Below are positions 35,958 to 46,558 of a DNA stretch of 64,000 nucleotides, piece after piece (the stretch's first letter is position 1; each line of letters opens with the position of its first letter). Origin of the DNA: Rodentibacter caecimuris (lineage in GTDB: Bacteria > Pseudomonadota > Gammaproteobacteria > Enterobacterales > Pasteurellaceae); contig NZ_BBXJ01000001.1 of the NCBI RefSeq assembly GCF_001019715.1, positions 2,294,001-2,358,000 on the forward strand, read 5' to 3'. A program made the position numbers and the translations under genes. The notes under the pieces were generated by a model that saw only the letters and a program-made list of their open reading frames with translations, was not told the origin of the DNA and searched no databases.

Positions 35958-36830
35958 ATGATCTACCAAATTATCGCTCTGCTCCTTTGGAGCAGTTCAT
36001 TAATCGCCGCAAAATTCACCTATTCGATGATGGATCCCGTGCTTGTTGTCCAAGTGCGGTTAATTATTGCGATGATTTTCGTGTTCCCCCTCTTTTTACG
36101 CCGTTGGAAAAAAATTGACAAGCCTATGCGCAAGCAGCTTTGGTGGCTTGCCTTTCTTAACTATACTGCCGTTTTCTTACTGCAATTTATCGGTTTAAAA
36201 TATACCTCTGCCGCCAGTGCCGTCACGATGATTGGGCTTGAACCGCTACTGGTGGTGTTTGTCGGTCATTTCTTTTTTAAAGACCAAGCCAAATGGTTCC
36301 ACTGGTTATTCGGTGCTATCGCATTTTTAGGGGTTGCCGTGATGATCAATGGCGGGCAACACAATGAAGGGATTAATGAAATTAGCTTATTCGGTTGTTT
36401 ATTGGTGCTCAGTGCCGGAGTCATTTTTGCGAGTGTATTACGTTGGACACGCACCGTCGTAGCAAAAGTCTCAACACAAGCCTACACAGCGGTCAGTATT
36501 GTATTAGGGACGCTCACCACAATTCCTTTCACCCTGATTCTAACAGAAAATTGGGACATTAATTTAAACGGTTACGGTATCGCCGGCTTATTTTATCTTG
36601 CCATCGGTTGCAGTTGGCTTGCCTTTTGGCTGTGGAATAAAGGGTTAAACAGTGTCGATGCCAATCTTTCTGGTATTTTAGTTTCCCTTGAACCCTTATT
36701 CGGCATTTTATTTGCGGTTCTGTTACTTGGGGAAACTCTCTCATTTTCGACCGCACTTGGCATCACACTCATTATGTTTGCCACCCTTGGTTCAACGTTA
36801 CTGCCGAAATTTTTGAAAAAATCGGTATAA
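35958..36830 (+). CDS. EamA-family (DMT) transporter
   Basis: A 290-residue inner-membrane protein with ten predicted helices formed by two EamA repeats. Typical features are LLWSSSLIAAKFTYSMMDP at the start, GLKYTSAASAVTMIGLEPLLVV at the end of the first half and NLSGILVSLEPLFGILFAVLLLGE at the end of the second. Members export or import metabolites such as amino acids; the substrate is unknown. The open frame extends to a TTG at 35937, but ATG 35958 begins the first helix. A USS occurs within the coding region near 36750. Confidence 0.82.
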   Translation: MIYQIIALLLWSSSLIAAKFTYSMMDPVLVVQVRLIIAMIFVFPLFLRRWKKIDKPMRKQLWWLAFLNYTAVFLLQFIGLKYTSAASAVTMIGLEPLLVVFVGHFFFKDQAKWFHWLFGAIAFLGVAVMINGGQHNEGINEISLFGCLLVLSAGVIFASVLRWTRTVVAKVSTQAYTAVSIVLGTLTTIPFTLILTENWDINLNGYGIAGLFYLAIGCSWLAFWLWNKGLNSVDANLSGILVSLEPLFGILFAVLLLGETLSFSTALGITLIMFATLGSTLLPKFLKKSV

Positions 36831-36863
36831 TGTCCCCTATTTTTATAGCATTAAGGAAAACAC

Positions 36864-37751
36864 ATGGCTTGGATTCAAATTCGTCTGAATAGTACAAATG
36901 AAAAAGCAGAAAAAATGAGCGATTTTCTAGAAGAAATCGGTGCCGTTTCCGTGACTTTTATGGATAGCCAAGATACGCCGATTTTTGAACCGCTACCCGG
37001 TGAAACCCGACTTTGGGGTAATACGGATGTCATGGCATTATTTGATGCGGAAACCGACATGACAAAAATTGTCGATTTACTGCATCAAGCGAGACATTTA
37101 GACGAAAATACCGCTTATAAAATTGAACAAATTGAAGACAAAGATTGGGAACGGGAATGGATGGATAATTTTCACCCAATGCAATTTGGCAAACGTTTAT
37201 GGATTTGCCCAAGTTGGCGTGAAATTCCCAATGAAAATGCCGTCAATGTCATGCTTGATCCCGGATTAGCTTTCGGCACCGGTACGCACCCGACAACAGC
37301 ACTCTGTTTAGAATGGCTGGACGGTCTGGATTTGAAAGGCAAAACCGTTATTGATTTCGGTTGCGGCTCCGGCATTTTAGCTATTGCGGCGCTAAAACTT
37401 GGTGCAAAAAGTGCGGTCGGAATTGACATCGATCCGCAAGCTATTCTTGCCAGCCGTAATAATGCAGAACAAAATAGCGTAGCAGATCGCTTACAACTCT
37501 TTTTATCCGACGAAAAACCGACGGATCTAAAAGCGGATATTGTCGTAGCCAATATTCTTGCCGGTCCGTTAAAAGAGCTTTATCCGGTGATTAGCCAGCT
37601 CGTAAAAGAAAACGGCGAACTTGGCTTATCCGGCATTTTAGAAACGCAAGCCCAATCCGTATGTGAAAGCTACGCACAAACCTTTACTTTAGATCCTTTG
37701 GCAGTGCGTGAAGAATGGTGCCGTATTACAGGCAAACTAAAAATAGCTTAA
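36864..37751 (+). CDS. prmA: Ribosomal protein L11 methyltransferase
   Basis: A 295-residue S-adenosylmethionine-dependent enzyme that trimethylates ribosomal protein L11. The N-terminal L11-recognition domain (residues 1-55) is followed by [20 protein letters not shown] and the Rossmann motif [29 protein letters not shown] precedes the ATG. It lies upstream of dusB-fis, the usual gamma-proteobacterial order. Confidence 0.95.
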   Translation: MAWIQIRLNSTNEKAEKMSDFLEEIGAVSVTFMDSQDTPIFEPLPGETRLWGNTDVMALFDAETDMTKIVDLLHQARHLDENTAYKIEQIEDKDWEREWMDNFHPMQFGKRLWICPSWREIPNENAVNVMLDPGLAFGTGTHPTTALCLEWLDGLDLKGKTVIDFGCGSGILAIAALKLGAKSAVGIDIDPQAILASRNNAEQNSVADRLQLFLSDEKPTDLKADIVVANILAGPLKELYPVISQLVKENGELGLSGILETQAQSVCESYAQTFTLDPLAVREEWCRITGKLKIA

Positions 37752-37799
37752 TTTCTTGTTGTCAATCAAAAAAAGGGTGTTTTTTGAACAAAATTCGCC

Positions 37800-37827
37800 T
37801 TGCAAATAAATGCAAAATGCGTATCAT
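37800..37827 (+). promoter_or_regulatory. Promoter of dusB-fis
   Basis: TTGCAA at 37800-37805 and TATCAT at 37822-37827 are separated by 16 bases, in the 146-base gap before dusB. AT-rich A-tracts upstream (CAAAAAAAGGGTG) resemble an UP element. The fis operon is growth-rate regulated in relatives. Confidence 0.5.
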
Positions 37828-37897
37828 AGCACGCCTTGTCGATTATAGCTCTGTTCGATAATAATAGGATTTAGGCTTTTAAGGTGGTAAAGGTAAA

Positions 37898-38878
37898 ATG
37901 CAAATCGGTTCATACCAATTAAAAAACCGTGTTTTACTTGCGCCCATGGCAGGCATTACCGATAAACCTTTTCGTCGCCTATGTGCGCATTATGGTGCTG
38001 GTCTGACCTTTTCAGAAATGATGTCCACGAACCCACAAGTTTGGCATACTGAAAAATCGAGACTGCGTTTGGCACATAGCGATGAACTGGGTATTAATGC
38101 CGTGCAAATTGCGGGTTCCGATCCGCTGGAAATGGCAAAAGCTGCCACCGTAAACGTGGAATACGGTGCAGAAATTATTGATATCAATATGGGATGCCCC
38201 GCCAAAAAAGTCAATCGTAAACTGGCAGGTTCCGCTTTGTTACAGTTTCCCGAACTGGTAGAAAAAATTCTACGGGAAGTGGTCAGTGCAGTTGATGTGC
38301 CGGTCACTTTAAAAATTCGCACAGGCTGGGATAAATCCAATCGAAATTGCGTACAAATCGGCAAAATTGCCGAACAATCCGGTGTTCAGGCTTTAACCAT
38401 TCATGGGCGAACGCGAGAATGCCTTTTTGAAGGGGAAGCCGAATACGACAATATTCGCTCGGTTAAACAAACTATTTCTATTCCTGTAATTGCGAATGGA
38501 GATATTGATTCCGCCGCGAAAGCAAAAGCAGTACTTGATTATACGGGTGCTGATGCAATTATGATCGGTCGTGCCGCACTAGGTAATCCGTGGCTATTCC
38601 AAGCCGTAGATAGTCTAATTGAGTACGATTCGATAATACAAACACCAAGTTTAAGTGAAAAGTGCGGTCAAATTTTGCGTCATATTCAAGAATTACATCA
38701 ATTCTATGGCGAACAAAAGGGTTATCGCATTGCACGTAAACATGTGTCTTGGTATTTACAGGGAATTCAACCCGATTCCGTTTTTAGACAGGCTTTTAAC
38801 ACAATTAATGATGCCGAAGAGCAACTTATTGTGTTAGAGGATTTTTTAAATTCAATTTTGGATAAAGAAAAATGTTAG
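37898..38878 (+). CDS. dusB: tRNA-dihydrouridine synthase B
   Basis: A 326-residue flavoenzyme that reduces uridine in the tRNA D-loop. Motifs are [40 protein letters not shown] with the catalytic Cys, IHGRTREC and [10 protein letters not shown]. Its end overlaps the fis start by seven bases, the conserved dusB-fis operon. AAGGTGG-type ribosome site precedes the start. Confidence 0.95.
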   Translation: MQIGSYQLKNRVLLAPMAGITDKPFRRLCAHYGAGLTFSEMMSTNPQVWHTEKSRLRLAHSDELGINAVQIAGSDPLEMAKAATVNVEYGAEIIDINMGCPAKKVNRKLAGSALLQFPELVEKILREVVSAVDVPVTLKIRTGWDKSNRNCVQIGKIAEQSGVQALTIHGRTRECLFEGEAEYDNIRSVKQTISIPVIANGDIDSAAKAKAVLDYTGADAIMIGRAALGNPWLFQAVDSLIEYDSIIQTPSLSEKCGQILRHIQELHQFYGEQKGYRIARKHVSWYLQGIQPDSVFRQAFNTINDAEEQLIVLEDFLNSILDKEKC

Positions 38879-39171
38879 AACAACAACGTAATCCATCTGA
38901 AGCATTAACTGTTTCAGTTTTAAACTCTCAATCACAGGTAACCAATAAACCATTACGTGATTCTGTCAAACAAGCATTGCGCAATTATTTATCACAATTA
39001 GATGGTCAAGATGTGAATGATCTTTACGAATTAGTATTAGCGGAAGTTGAACACCCAATGTTAGATATGGTTATGCAATATACTCGTGGTAACCAAACCC
39101 GTGCTGCCAATATGCTTGGTATCAACCGTGGTACTTTACGTAAAAAATTGAAAAAATACGGTATGGGTTAA
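38872..39171 (+). CDS. fis: DNA-binding protein Fis
   Basis: A 99-residue nucleoid protein and global regulator that bends DNA and activates rRNA promoters. The C-terminal helix-turn-helix [19 protein letters not shown] is identical in form to E. coli Fis; the N-terminal beta-hairpin arm is present. It overlaps dusB and ends 22 bases before a strong terminator. Confidence 0.96.
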   Translation: MLEQQRNPSEALTVSVLNSQSQVTNKPLRDSVKQALRNYLSQLDGQDVNDLYELVLAEVEHPMLDMVMQYTRGNQTRAANMLGINRGTLRKKLKKYGMG

Positions 39172-39193
39172 TCTTTAATATTCTAGGTTAAAC

Positions 39194-39223
39194 AAAAAAG
39201 ACGAACATCTGTTCGTCTTTTTT
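39194..39223. terminator. Intrinsic terminator of dusB-fis
   Basis: A 14-bp perfect stem (AAAAAAGACGAACA and complement) with a 2-base loop ends in a T-run on the plus strand and mirrors it on the other, so it can also stop transcription of the small minus-strand frame next to it. Confidence 0.9.
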
Positions 39224-39224
39224 A

Positions 39225-39482
39225 TTATATTCGATTTATATATGCCCAAGTTTCTTTCATTAAATCCAGTTTAGAAGTGTAACCGACACCGATATTGTAA
39301 TGAATTAACACTTTATCTAAATTTTTAAATGAATCATAATTCGAAAGAGAGAATCCTAAATGACCTATATGATTCAAGGTATTAATATCAAGATCCGAGT
39401 TATATAAAGCAACATTAAAAAACGGTTGATCGCCATGCCTGTCTTCCATAAATCTGTATTGTATAACTTTATCCATAATCAA
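39225..39482 (-). CDS. Hypothetical protein
   Basis: An open frame of up to 85 residues between the fis terminator and the S10 operon. The codon at 39482 is TTG; the first ATG is 39476, and neither has a convincing ribosome site. The product is polar, with FMEDRHGDQPFFNVALYNSD and a C-terminal KETWAYINR, and has no signal peptide, membrane helix or recognised family. It could be the tail of a lost larger gene. It ends inside the fis terminator region. Confidence 0.35.
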   Translation of the reverse strand: MIMDKVIQYRFMEDRHGDQPFFNVALYNSDLDINTLNHIGHLGFSLSNYDSFKNLDKVLIHYNIGVGYTSKLDLMKETWAYINRI

Positions 39483-39566
39483 TTTTACTTTAGATAAGTC
39501 ATTGATAATGAATAAACCTGAATTTAATACATGAAACTCTTTTAATCAATAGGATACAGTAATTAA

Positions 39567-39599
39567 AAAAGCCAATGGTATTATATACCATTGGCTTTT
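39567..39599. terminator. Terminator of the S10 operon
   Basis: AAAAGCCAATGGTA and its complement form a 14-bp stem with a 5-base loop, 19 bases after the rpsQ stop, followed on the minus strand by a U-run. It ends the rpsJ-rpsQ transcript. Confidence 0.88.
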
Positions 39600-39617
39600 A
39601 TTCTTTACGATTGTGAA

Positions 39618-39875
39618 TTAAGCAATAACCGCTTTTTCAACAACACGAACTAATGTCCAAGACTTGGTTTTTGATAGAGGGCGGCACTCGCGAATCTCTA
39701 CGGTATCACCAACTTTGGCTTCATTGTTTTCATCGTGTACGTGTAATTTTGTTGTACGACGGATAAATTTACCGTATAACGGATGTTTTACCTTACGTTC
39801 AATTGCAACAACGAAAGATTTTTCCATTTTGTCGCTAACAACTTTACCTTGTACGCTACGAATTTTATCAGTCAT
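39618..39875 (-). CDS. rpsQ: 30S ribosomal protein S17
   Basis: 85 residues; signature [21 protein letters not shown]. Binds 16S rRNA helices 7 and 11 early in 30S assembly. Last gene of the S10 operon; its ATG overlaps the rpmC stop. The terminator follows directly, so the spc operon is not continuous here. Confidence 0.97.
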
Positions 39876-40066
39876 TACTCACCCGCCTTTTCGGTTAATA
39901 CAGTTTTTACACGTGCAATATCACGACGCACTTGTTTAGCCTGATGGGTTTGTTGAAGCTGACCGGTGGCTGTTTGCATACGCAATTTGAATTGTTCACC
40001 TAGAAGGTTTAATAATTCAGCATTCAGCTCTTCAACACTTTTTGTACGTAAATCTTGAGCTTTCAT
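39875..40066 (-). CDS. rpmC: 50S ribosomal protein L29
   Basis: 63 residues, two-helix protein with [20 protein letters not shown] and [12 protein letters not shown]. It lies near the peptide exit tunnel and contacts trigger factor. It overlaps rplP by one base and rpsQ by one base, indicating coupled translation. Confidence 0.97.
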
Positions 40067-40476
40067 TACATCACCGTCTTAGTTACGAAGGTAGTCTTAA
40101 CCGGCAATTTTGCTGCTGCTAATGCAAAAGCATTTCTTGCCACTTCTTCAGACACACCATCCATTTCATAAAGCACTTTACCCGGTTGGATTAAGGCTAC
40201 CCAGTATTCAACGTTACCTTTACCTTTACCCATACGGACTTCTAATGGTTTTTCAGTAATTGGTTTATCTGGGAATACACGAATCCAGATTTTACCTTGA
40301 CGTTTTACCGCACGAGACATCGCACGACGTGCCGCTTCAATTTGACGAGCGGTTAAACGGCAACGACCAACTGCTTTTAAACCGTAAGTACCAAAGCTCA
40401 CTTCAGTACCATTTGCGATACCACGGTTGCGGCCTTTGTGAACTTTACGGAATTTTGTACGTTTTGGTTGCAACAT
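40066..40476 (-). CDS. rplP: 50S ribosomal protein L16
   Basis: 136 residues; [19 protein letters not shown] and [20 protein letters not shown] are diagnostic. It organises the A-site region of 23S rRNA. The conserved Arg hydroxylated by RoxA in relatives lies in the [11 protein letters not shown] region. Follows rpsC by 13 bases. Confidence 0.97.
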   Translation of the reverse strand: MLQPKRTKFRKVHKGRNRGIANGTEVSFGTYGLKAVGRCRLTARQIEAARRAMSRAVKRQGKIWIRVFPDKPITEKPLEVRMGKGKGNVEYWVALIQPGKVLYEMDGVSEEVARNAFALAAAKLPVKTTFVTKTVM

Positions 40477-40489
40477 TTAGCGTTTCTCC

Positions 40490-41197
40490 TTACTTACGAC
40501 CTTTACCGCGCGGAGCCTTTCTCGGCTTGTCGGCAGGTTGTTGTTCTGATTGCGCAACGGCAGCCATTCCACCAAGAATCTCACCTTTGAAGATCCACAC
40601 TTTTACGCCGATTACGCCGTAAGTTGTGTGTGCTTCTGCAGTGTTATAATCGATGTCTGCACGAAGAGTATGGAGAGGTACACGGCCTTCACGATACCAT
40701 TCTGAACGTGCAATTTCTGCACCACCTAAACGACCGCTAACCTCAACTTTGATACCTTTCGCACCTAAACGCATTGCGCTTTGTACCGCACGTTTCATCG
40801 CGCGACGGAACATAACACGACGTTCTAATTGAGAAGCGATGCTTTCTGCAACTAATTTCGCATCTAATTCAGGTTTTTTCACTTCAGCAATGTTAATTTG
40901 AGCCGGAACGCCAGCAATTTTAGATACTGCGTTACGTAATTTTTCAACATCTTCACCTTTTTTACCGATTACGATACCAGGACGAGCTGTGTGAATAGTT
41001 ACACGAATACTTTTAGCCGGACGCTCAATCGTAATACGTGAAACTGAAGCATTTGCTAATTCTTTATTTAAGAATTGGCGTACTTTGAAATCGCCTTCAA
41101 GATTGTTAGCGAAGTCTTGTGTATTCGCGAACCAAGTAGAGCTCCAAGGTTTAACAATACCTAGGCGAATACCATGTGGATGTACTTTTTGACCCAT
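40490..41197 (-). CDS. rpsC: 30S ribosomal protein S3
   Basis: 235 residues. It starts [18 protein letters not shown], and the KH domain has [18 protein letters not shown]. It forms part of the mRNA entry channel and its helicase activity. The C-terminal extension is lysine/arginine rich as usual. Member of the S10 operon. Confidence 0.97.
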   Translation of the reverse strand: MGQKVHPHGIRLGIVKPWSSTWFANTQDFANNLEGDFKVRQFLNKELANASVSRITIERPAKSIRVTIHTARPGIVIGKKGEDVEKLRNAVSKIAGVPAQINIAEVKKPELDAKLVAESIASQLERRVMFRRAMKRAVQSAMRLGAKGIKVEVSGRLGGAEIARSEWYREGRVPLHTLRADIDYNTAEAHTTYGVIGVKVWIFKGEILGGMAAVAQSEQQPADKPRKAPRGKGRK

Positions 41198-41214
41198 TGC
41201 TATTCTCCTACTGA

Positions 41215-41547
<333 letters not shown>

Positions 41548-41558
41548 CTATTTACCTC

Positions 41559-41846
<288 letters not shown>

Positions 41847-41859
41847 TTAATTTAATCTA

Positions 41860-42681
41860 TTATTTGCCACGACGACGTACGATATATTTATCGGTACGTT
41901 TGTTGTGACGAGTTTTCTTACCTTTGGTTTGAACGCCCCAAGGTGTGACTGGATGTTTACCAAAGTTACGACCTTCACCACCACCGTGTGGATGGTCAAC
42001 CGGGTTCATTGCAGTACCACGAACTGTTGGGCGAATACCTCTCCAGCGACTAGCACCGGCTTTACCCAATACGCGAAGCATATGCTCTGAGTTACCAACT
42101 TCACCAATTGTCGCAACACATTCCGCTAATACTTTACGCATTTCACCTGAACGTAAACGTAAGGTCACATAGTTTCCTTCACGTGCAATGATCTGTACAT
42201 ATGCGCCGGCAGAACGGGCAATTTGACCACCTTTACCTGGTTTTAATTCAACGTTATGTACTGTTGAACCAACCGGAATATTACGCATTGGTAACGCATT
42301 ACCCACTTTGATTGGTGAGTTTACACCAGCTTGAATTTGATCGCCTACTGACAATCCTTTAGGTGCTAAGATATAACGACGTTCACCGTCTTTATAAAGC
42401 ACTAAAGCGATGTTAGCAGAGCGGTTTGGATCATATTCTAAACGCTCAACAACCGCTGGGATATCTAACTTGTTACGTTTGAAATCGATTAAACGGTAGT
42501 GTTGCTTATGACCGCCACCAATGTGACGAGTTGTAATACGACCATAGTTGTTACGACCACCGGTTTTAGATTTAGCATCTAGTAATGGTGCGTAAGGTTT
42601 CCCCTTGTGTAATTCAGGGTTCACGATTTTAACAACGTGACGACGACCAGCGGAGGTCGGCTTACATTTAACGATAGCCAT
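41860..42681 (-). CDS. rplB: 50S ribosomal protein L2
   Basis: 273 residues; [20 protein letters not shown] at the start and the conserved [20 protein letters not shown] near the peptidyl-transferase centre, including the essential His. Needed for subunit joining. GGAG ribosome site upstream of the ATG. Confidence 0.97.
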   Translation of the reverse strand: MAIVKCKPTSAGRRHVVKIVNPELHKGKPYAPLLDAKSKTGGRNNYGRITTRHIGGGHKQHYRLIDFKRNKLDIPAVVERLEYDPNRSANIALVLYKDGERRYILAPKGLSVGDQIQAGVNSPIKVGNALPMRNIPVGSTVHNVELKPGKGGQIARSAGAYVQIIAREGNYVTLRLRSGEMRKVLAECVATIGEVGNSEHMLRVLGKAGASRWRGIRPTVRGTAMNPVDHPHGGGEGRNFGKHPVTPWGVQTKGKKTRHNKRTDKYIVRRRGK

Positions 42682-42698
42682 TCTTTATTCTCCTCCGA

Positions 42699-42998
42699 TT
42701 ACTCTGCACTGTCCACGAAGTCCAAATTTTGGCCTTCGGCTAAAGTTACATAAGCTTTTTTCCAGTCGCTGCGACGACCCATTTTAGTACCACGGCGTTT
42801 GGTTTTACCTTTAACAACCACAGTACGAACTGAATCTACTTTTACTTCAAATAATTGAGCAACAGCTGCAGCAATTTCAGCTTTGTTTGCATCCAAAGCA
42901 ACTTTAAGTACAACAGTGTTAGATTTTTCAGCATTGTTAGTTGCTTTTTCAGAGATGTGCGGTGCACGAAGCACGCTCAGCAAACGTTCTTGACTCAT
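42699..42998 (-). CDS. rplW: 50S ribosomal protein L23
   Basis: 99 residues; [20 protein letters not shown] and [20 protein letters not shown]. It sits at the tunnel exit, docking trigger factor and SRP. Its ATG overlaps the rplD stop by four bases. Confidence 0.97.
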   Translation of the reverse strand: MSQERLLSVLRAPHISEKATNNAEKSNTVVLKVALDANKAEIAAAVAQLFEVKVDSVRTVVVKGKTKRRGTKMGRRSDWKKAYVTLAEGQNLDFVDSAE

Positions 42999-43597
42999 GC
43001 TAAGATCTCCTCAATTTGTTTCACAGCATCAACAGTAACAATCACTTTATCAAAAGCGATTAAGCTTACCGGATCGATACCTTGCACATCACGTACGTCA
43101 ACTTTATATAAGTTACGCGCTGCTAAGAACAGATTTTCATCTAAACTTGCTGTGATAATTAACGCATCTTCAACTGCTAAATCTTTTAATTTTTGTACTA
43201 AAACTTTAGTTTTTGGTGCATCAATCTCAAATTTCTCAACAACCATTAAGCGGTCTTGACGAACTAATTCAGAGAGAATGCTTTTAATTGCACCACGGTA
43301 CATTTTTTTGTTCACTTTTTGGCTGTGATCTTGTGGTTTTGCCGCAAAGGTTGTACCACCAGAACGCCAGATTGGTGATTTGATATCACCTGAACGGGCA
43401 CGACCAGTACCTTTTTGACGCCAAGGTTTTTTACCTGAACCAGACACTTCAGCACGAGTTTTTTGTGCACGAGTACCTTGACGCGCACCTGCTGCATAAG
43501 CAACAACAACTTGGTGGATCAATGCTTCGTTAAACTCACGTCCGAAGGTAGTTTCAGAAACAGTGAGTGCATTTGCACCTACAACTTGTAATTCCAT
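42995..43597 (-). CDS. rplD: 50S ribosomal protein L4
   Basis: 200 residues; [19 protein letters not shown] at the start and the tunnel-loop [20 protein letters not shown]. In gamma-proteobacteria L4 also represses its own operon by acting on the S10 leader RNA; a structured leader is visible upstream of rpsJ in this window. Confidence 0.97.
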   Translation of the reverse strand: MELQVVGANALTVSETTFGREFNEALIHQVVVAYAAGARQGTRAQKTRAEVSGSGKKPWRQKGTGRARSGDIKSPIWRSGGTTFAAKPQDHSQKVNKKMYRGAIKSILSELVRQDRLMVVEKFEIDAPKTKVLVQKLKDLAVEDALIITASLDENLFLAARNLYKVDVRDVQGIDPVSLIAFDKVIVTVDAVKQIEEILA

Positions 43598-43612
43598 CTC
43601 TATCTCCTAGAC

Positions 43613-44239
43613 TTATGCTTTAACTGCCGGCTTAACGATAACATTACTATTGATTGCACCAGGTACAGAACCTTTTACTAATAGTAATTTACGCTCAGCA
43701 TCTACACGAACAACTTCAAGTGATTGAACGGTTACACGCTCAGCACCCAAATGCCCTGCCATTTTTTTACCTTTAAACACACGACCCGGAGTTTGGTTTT
43801 GACCAATAGAACCAAGTACACGATGTGATAAAGAGTTACCGTGGGTAGCATCTTGAGTACGGAAATTCCAACGTTTAACACCACCTTGGAAACCTTTACC
43901 TTTAGAAGTACCGGTAACATCAACTTTTTTAACATCTACGAAGATGTCAACATTGATTTCTTGACCTAAAGTGAATTCTTCACCTTCAGTACGAAATTCC
44001 CATAAACCGCGACCAGCTTCAACACCTGCTTTCACGAAATGACCTGCTTCAGGCTTAGTTATACGATTCGCTTTTTTAGAACCTGTAGTAACTTGAATTG
44101 CAGTATAGCCATCGTTTTCAAGAGTTTTAACTTGAGTTACGCGGTTGGCTTCGATTTCGATAACGGTAACTGGTACTGACACACCGTCTTCATTGAAGAT
44201 ACGGGTCATACCAACTTTACGACCGACTAAACCAATCAT
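43613..44239 (-). CDS. rplC: 50S ribosomal protein L3
   Basis: 208 residues; [20 protein letters not shown] and [20 protein letters not shown], which includes the Gln methylated by PrmB in relatives. It nucleates 50S assembly. Second gene of the operon, 16 bases after rpsJ. Confidence 0.97.
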   Translation of the reverse strand: MIGLVGRKVGMTRIFNEDGVSVPVTVIEIEANRVTQVKTLENDGYTAIQVTTGSKKANRITKPEAGHFVKAGVEAGRGLWEFRTEGEEFTLGQEINVDIFVDVKKVDVTGTSKGKGFQGGVKRWNFRTQDATHGNSLSHRVLGSIGQNQTPGRVFKGKKMAGHLGAERVTVQSLEVVRVDAERKLLLVKGSVPGAINSNVIVKPAVKA

Positions 44240-44255
44240 TGTAATAACCTCTTAA

Positions 44256-44757
<502 letters not shown>

Positions 44758-44761
44758 GCAA

Positions 44762-44790
44762 ATACTACATAAAACCAAAACGGATTGCAA
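44762..44790 (-). promoter_or_regulatory. Promoter of the S10 operon
   Basis: On the minus strand TTGCAA (44785-44790) and TAGTAT (44762-44767) are separated by exactly 17 bases, placing transcription start near 44755, at the foot of the first leader hairpin. No other good promoter lies between the adhesin terminator and rpsJ. Confidence 0.65.
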
Positions 44791-44811
44791 GGTATTTATT
44801 TAAAAATATAC

Positions 44812-44874
44812 AAAAAGTGCGGTTGTTTTCCGCATTGTTTCAAAATCAAAACACGATGGAAAACAGCCGCACTT
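44812..44874 (-). terminator. Long hairpin terminator, copy A (after the adhesin gene)
   Basis: Arms of 17 bp (AAGTGCGGTTGTTTTCC and near-complement, one G-U pair) flank a 27-base loop; on the minus strand the stem is followed by TTTTTGTATATTTTT. The arms are uptake signals. It is nearly identical to copy B at 46492-46554 and ends the adhesin transcript. Confidence 0.85.
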
Positions 44875-44940
44875 GAGAGACTGCATTTATATACGGCATT
44901 AAATAAATCTAATAACGTATAAAAAACTATGCTTTATTCA

Positions 44941-45933
44941 TTACCATTCAAAATTTATGCCTGCATTATAGCTAACACTGCTACTACTCGGTGCCATTGC
45001 AATCCCTGCTTTAGCTGCAACATTCTGGTTAAAGCGATAACCACTACCAATAGCAAAAGCCGTTTCTGAATTATAACCACCAACAGCAGCACTCAAGTTA
45101 AATTTGCCCACATTATACGGTTGGAATAAACCGATTAATGCCGATTGTGCAGCAAAAGAACGTTTTACATTTTTTTCAAGTCTATCAACACGCCCTTCCA
45201 AATTACTGATACGAGCAATATTTTTAGTAATACTAGATCTATATTGTGCCATACCTGCTTTGTTTGTCGCTATGTCAGATTTATTCTGTGCAATACCCTC
45301 TTTATTTGTGGCTATGTCAGACTTATTCTGTGCAACACCCGCTTTATTTGTCGCTATGTCAGATTTATTCTGTGCAATACCCTCTTTATTTGTGGCTATG
45401 TCAGACTTATTCTGTGCAATACCCGCTTTATTTATCGCTATGTCAGATTTATTCTGTGCAATATCTGCTTTATTTGTTTTAATATCAAACTCATTCCCAC
45501 TAACTCTTAATTCATGACCTTGAGTTATTTTATTTAACGCCTCAAACTGCACTTCATGAGAATTGACTGTAGATTGAACTGAGCCTAATGTATCATTAAT
45601 ACCGTTTGTTCTAGCAAACAATCCTCCGATCGCATCAAAGTGATGTCTAATATTTTCATTGATTTGGTCCAATGTATTATCGATATCCTCCGTTTTAGCA
45701 GTCAATAGATCGACCATACCAACGTTTCGTCCAACATCGTAATTGACTAGGTCCAATGTTTTATTGATATTCTCCATTTTAGCACTCAACACACTGATAT
45801 CCTTAGTATTTTTCTCAACTTTATTGTTAATCTCTTGTACTCGTTGATCTGTGACTTGTGCAACCGAATAACTTGCAGTAAGACCTGCAAGTAAGGCTAA
45901 TGCCAATGTTTTATTTGTAGTTAAATTTTTCAT
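44941..45933 (-). CDS. Short trimeric autotransporter adhesin, ApiA-like
   Basis: A 330-residue surface protein. The signal peptide is residues 1-25 (ends SYSVA). Residues 28-250 are a long coiled-coil stalk with heptad Ile/Leu/Val, containing tandem 14-residue repeats at 154-237. Residues 255-330 are a YadA-type membrane anchor ([20 protein letters not shown]-like region, ending in aromatic GINFEW). No separate globular head is present, as in the small ApiA/Omp100 adhesin of Aggregatibacter, which is the closest type known to me. It probably trimerises and binds host cells or matrix. It has its own promoter and terminator and lies between two conserved operons. Confidence 0.8.
   Translation of the reverse strand: MKNLTTNKTLALALLAGLTASYSVAQVTDQRVQEINNKVEKNTKDISVLSAKMENINKTLDLVNYDVGRNVGMVDLLTAKTEDIDNTLDQINENIRHHFDAIGGLFARTNGINDTLGSVQSTVNSHEVQFEALNKITQGHELRVSGNEFDIKTNKADIAQNKSDIAINKAGIAQNKSDIATNKEGIAQNKSDIATNKAGVAQNKSDIATNKEGIAQNKSDIATNKAGMAQYRSSITKNIARISNLEGRVDRLEKNVKRSFAAQSALIGLFQPYNVGKFNLSAAVGGYNSETAFAIGSGYRFNQNVAAKAGIAMAPSSSSVSYNAGINFEW
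45223..45474 (-). repeat. 42-bp coiled-coil repeats in the adhesin stalk
   Basis: Six consecutive 42-bp units encode NK(A/E)[11 protein letters not shown]. Units 3 and 5 are identical in protein and nearly so in DNA, giving an 84-bp higher-order period; the last unit is degenerate. The unit is two heptads, so copy change keeps the coiled-coil register and the reading frame. Confidence 0.9.
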
Positions 45934-46001
45934 AATTTTTCTTCCAAAAATAAGTTTTTCAATTTTTATTTATTCACATATCTATGCATGTGAGGTGCAT
46001 A

Positions 46002-46030
46002 CTTATAATAAAAAAGGAAATAATTCTCAA
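46002..46030 (-). promoter_or_regulatory. Promoter of the adhesin gene
   Basis: TTGAGA (46025-46030) and TATAAG (46002-46007) on the minus strand with exactly 17 bases between them, about 70 bases upstream of the ATG. GGAAGA before the ATG serves as ribosome site. No homopolymer or short tandem repeat is in the spacer, so no phase variation by slippage is evident. Confidence 0.6.
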
Positions 46031-46491
46031 CAAAGACAAATATAAAAATTATATGACAGAGAGAAAAACAAATAAAATCAATTAGTTAACACTGATCGGA
46101 GGAGTTTAAAGAACAGTGAAAAATATCTTAACTATCTACCCTGCCCAACATTTATCTTAAAAACCAATGAAAAATTAGTTGTTTCAACTAATTTTTACAC
46201 ATTATACAGCTACATCCTGCTATTAGTGGGTTTTGATTATTTTAACAATAGTTATTATTGCTCTTTTTTTAAAGAAGAATGGATTTAAATGGTATTGCAG
46301 GAGAGGAAAATCGTCATATTAGGATAAATAATATTCATCAAAAAAGTGCAGCTTGCTTATGAACTAAAACATAACTAAGAGATGATAATGTATATTGTCC
46401 ACTAGAGCTCTCTGTCGAAAAAATCGCATCTCATTAGCAACTGTATTTTTTACTTTCTAATGGAAAGACTGTTACTAATATAAAAAGTGCA
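46031..46491. other. Gene-free AT-rich stretch upstream of the adhesin
   Basis: About 460 bases with no reading frame of note on either strand. It holds the orphan hairpin at 46170-46196 and a degenerate uptake signal (AAAAGTGCAG) near 46345. No recognisable gene remnant was found by translation. It may be the footprint of a deleted gene or the flank that came with the adhesin. Confidence 0.5.
46170..46196. terminator. Orphan terminator-like hairpin
   Basis: AAAAATTAGTTG and its exact complement form a 12-bp stem with a 3-base TTT loop; the arms themselves end in T/A runs so it could work on both strands. No gene ends nearby, so it has nothing obvious to terminate. Confidence 0.6.
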
Positions 46492-46554
46492 GTTGTTTTC
46501 CATATTGTTTCAAAATCAAAACACGATGGAAAACAACTGCACTTTTCAATATCA
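46492..46554 (-). terminator. Long hairpin terminator, copy B (after ftsX)
   Basis: Same element as copy A (44812-44874): identical central loop CAAAATCAAAACACGAT region, 17-bp arms, here AAGTGCAGTTGTTTTCC with an exact complement. Both arms carry the same change away from the uptake consensus (GCGG to GCAG), so pairing is kept. It begins five bases after the ftsX stop and ends the ftsYEX transcript. Confidence 0.85.
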
Positions 46555-46558
46555 ACAA

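Noticed and set aside
45104-45517. Plus-strand frames across the adhesin repeats
   Set aside because: Repetitive shadows of the minus-strand coiled-coil gene, lacking starts and family features.
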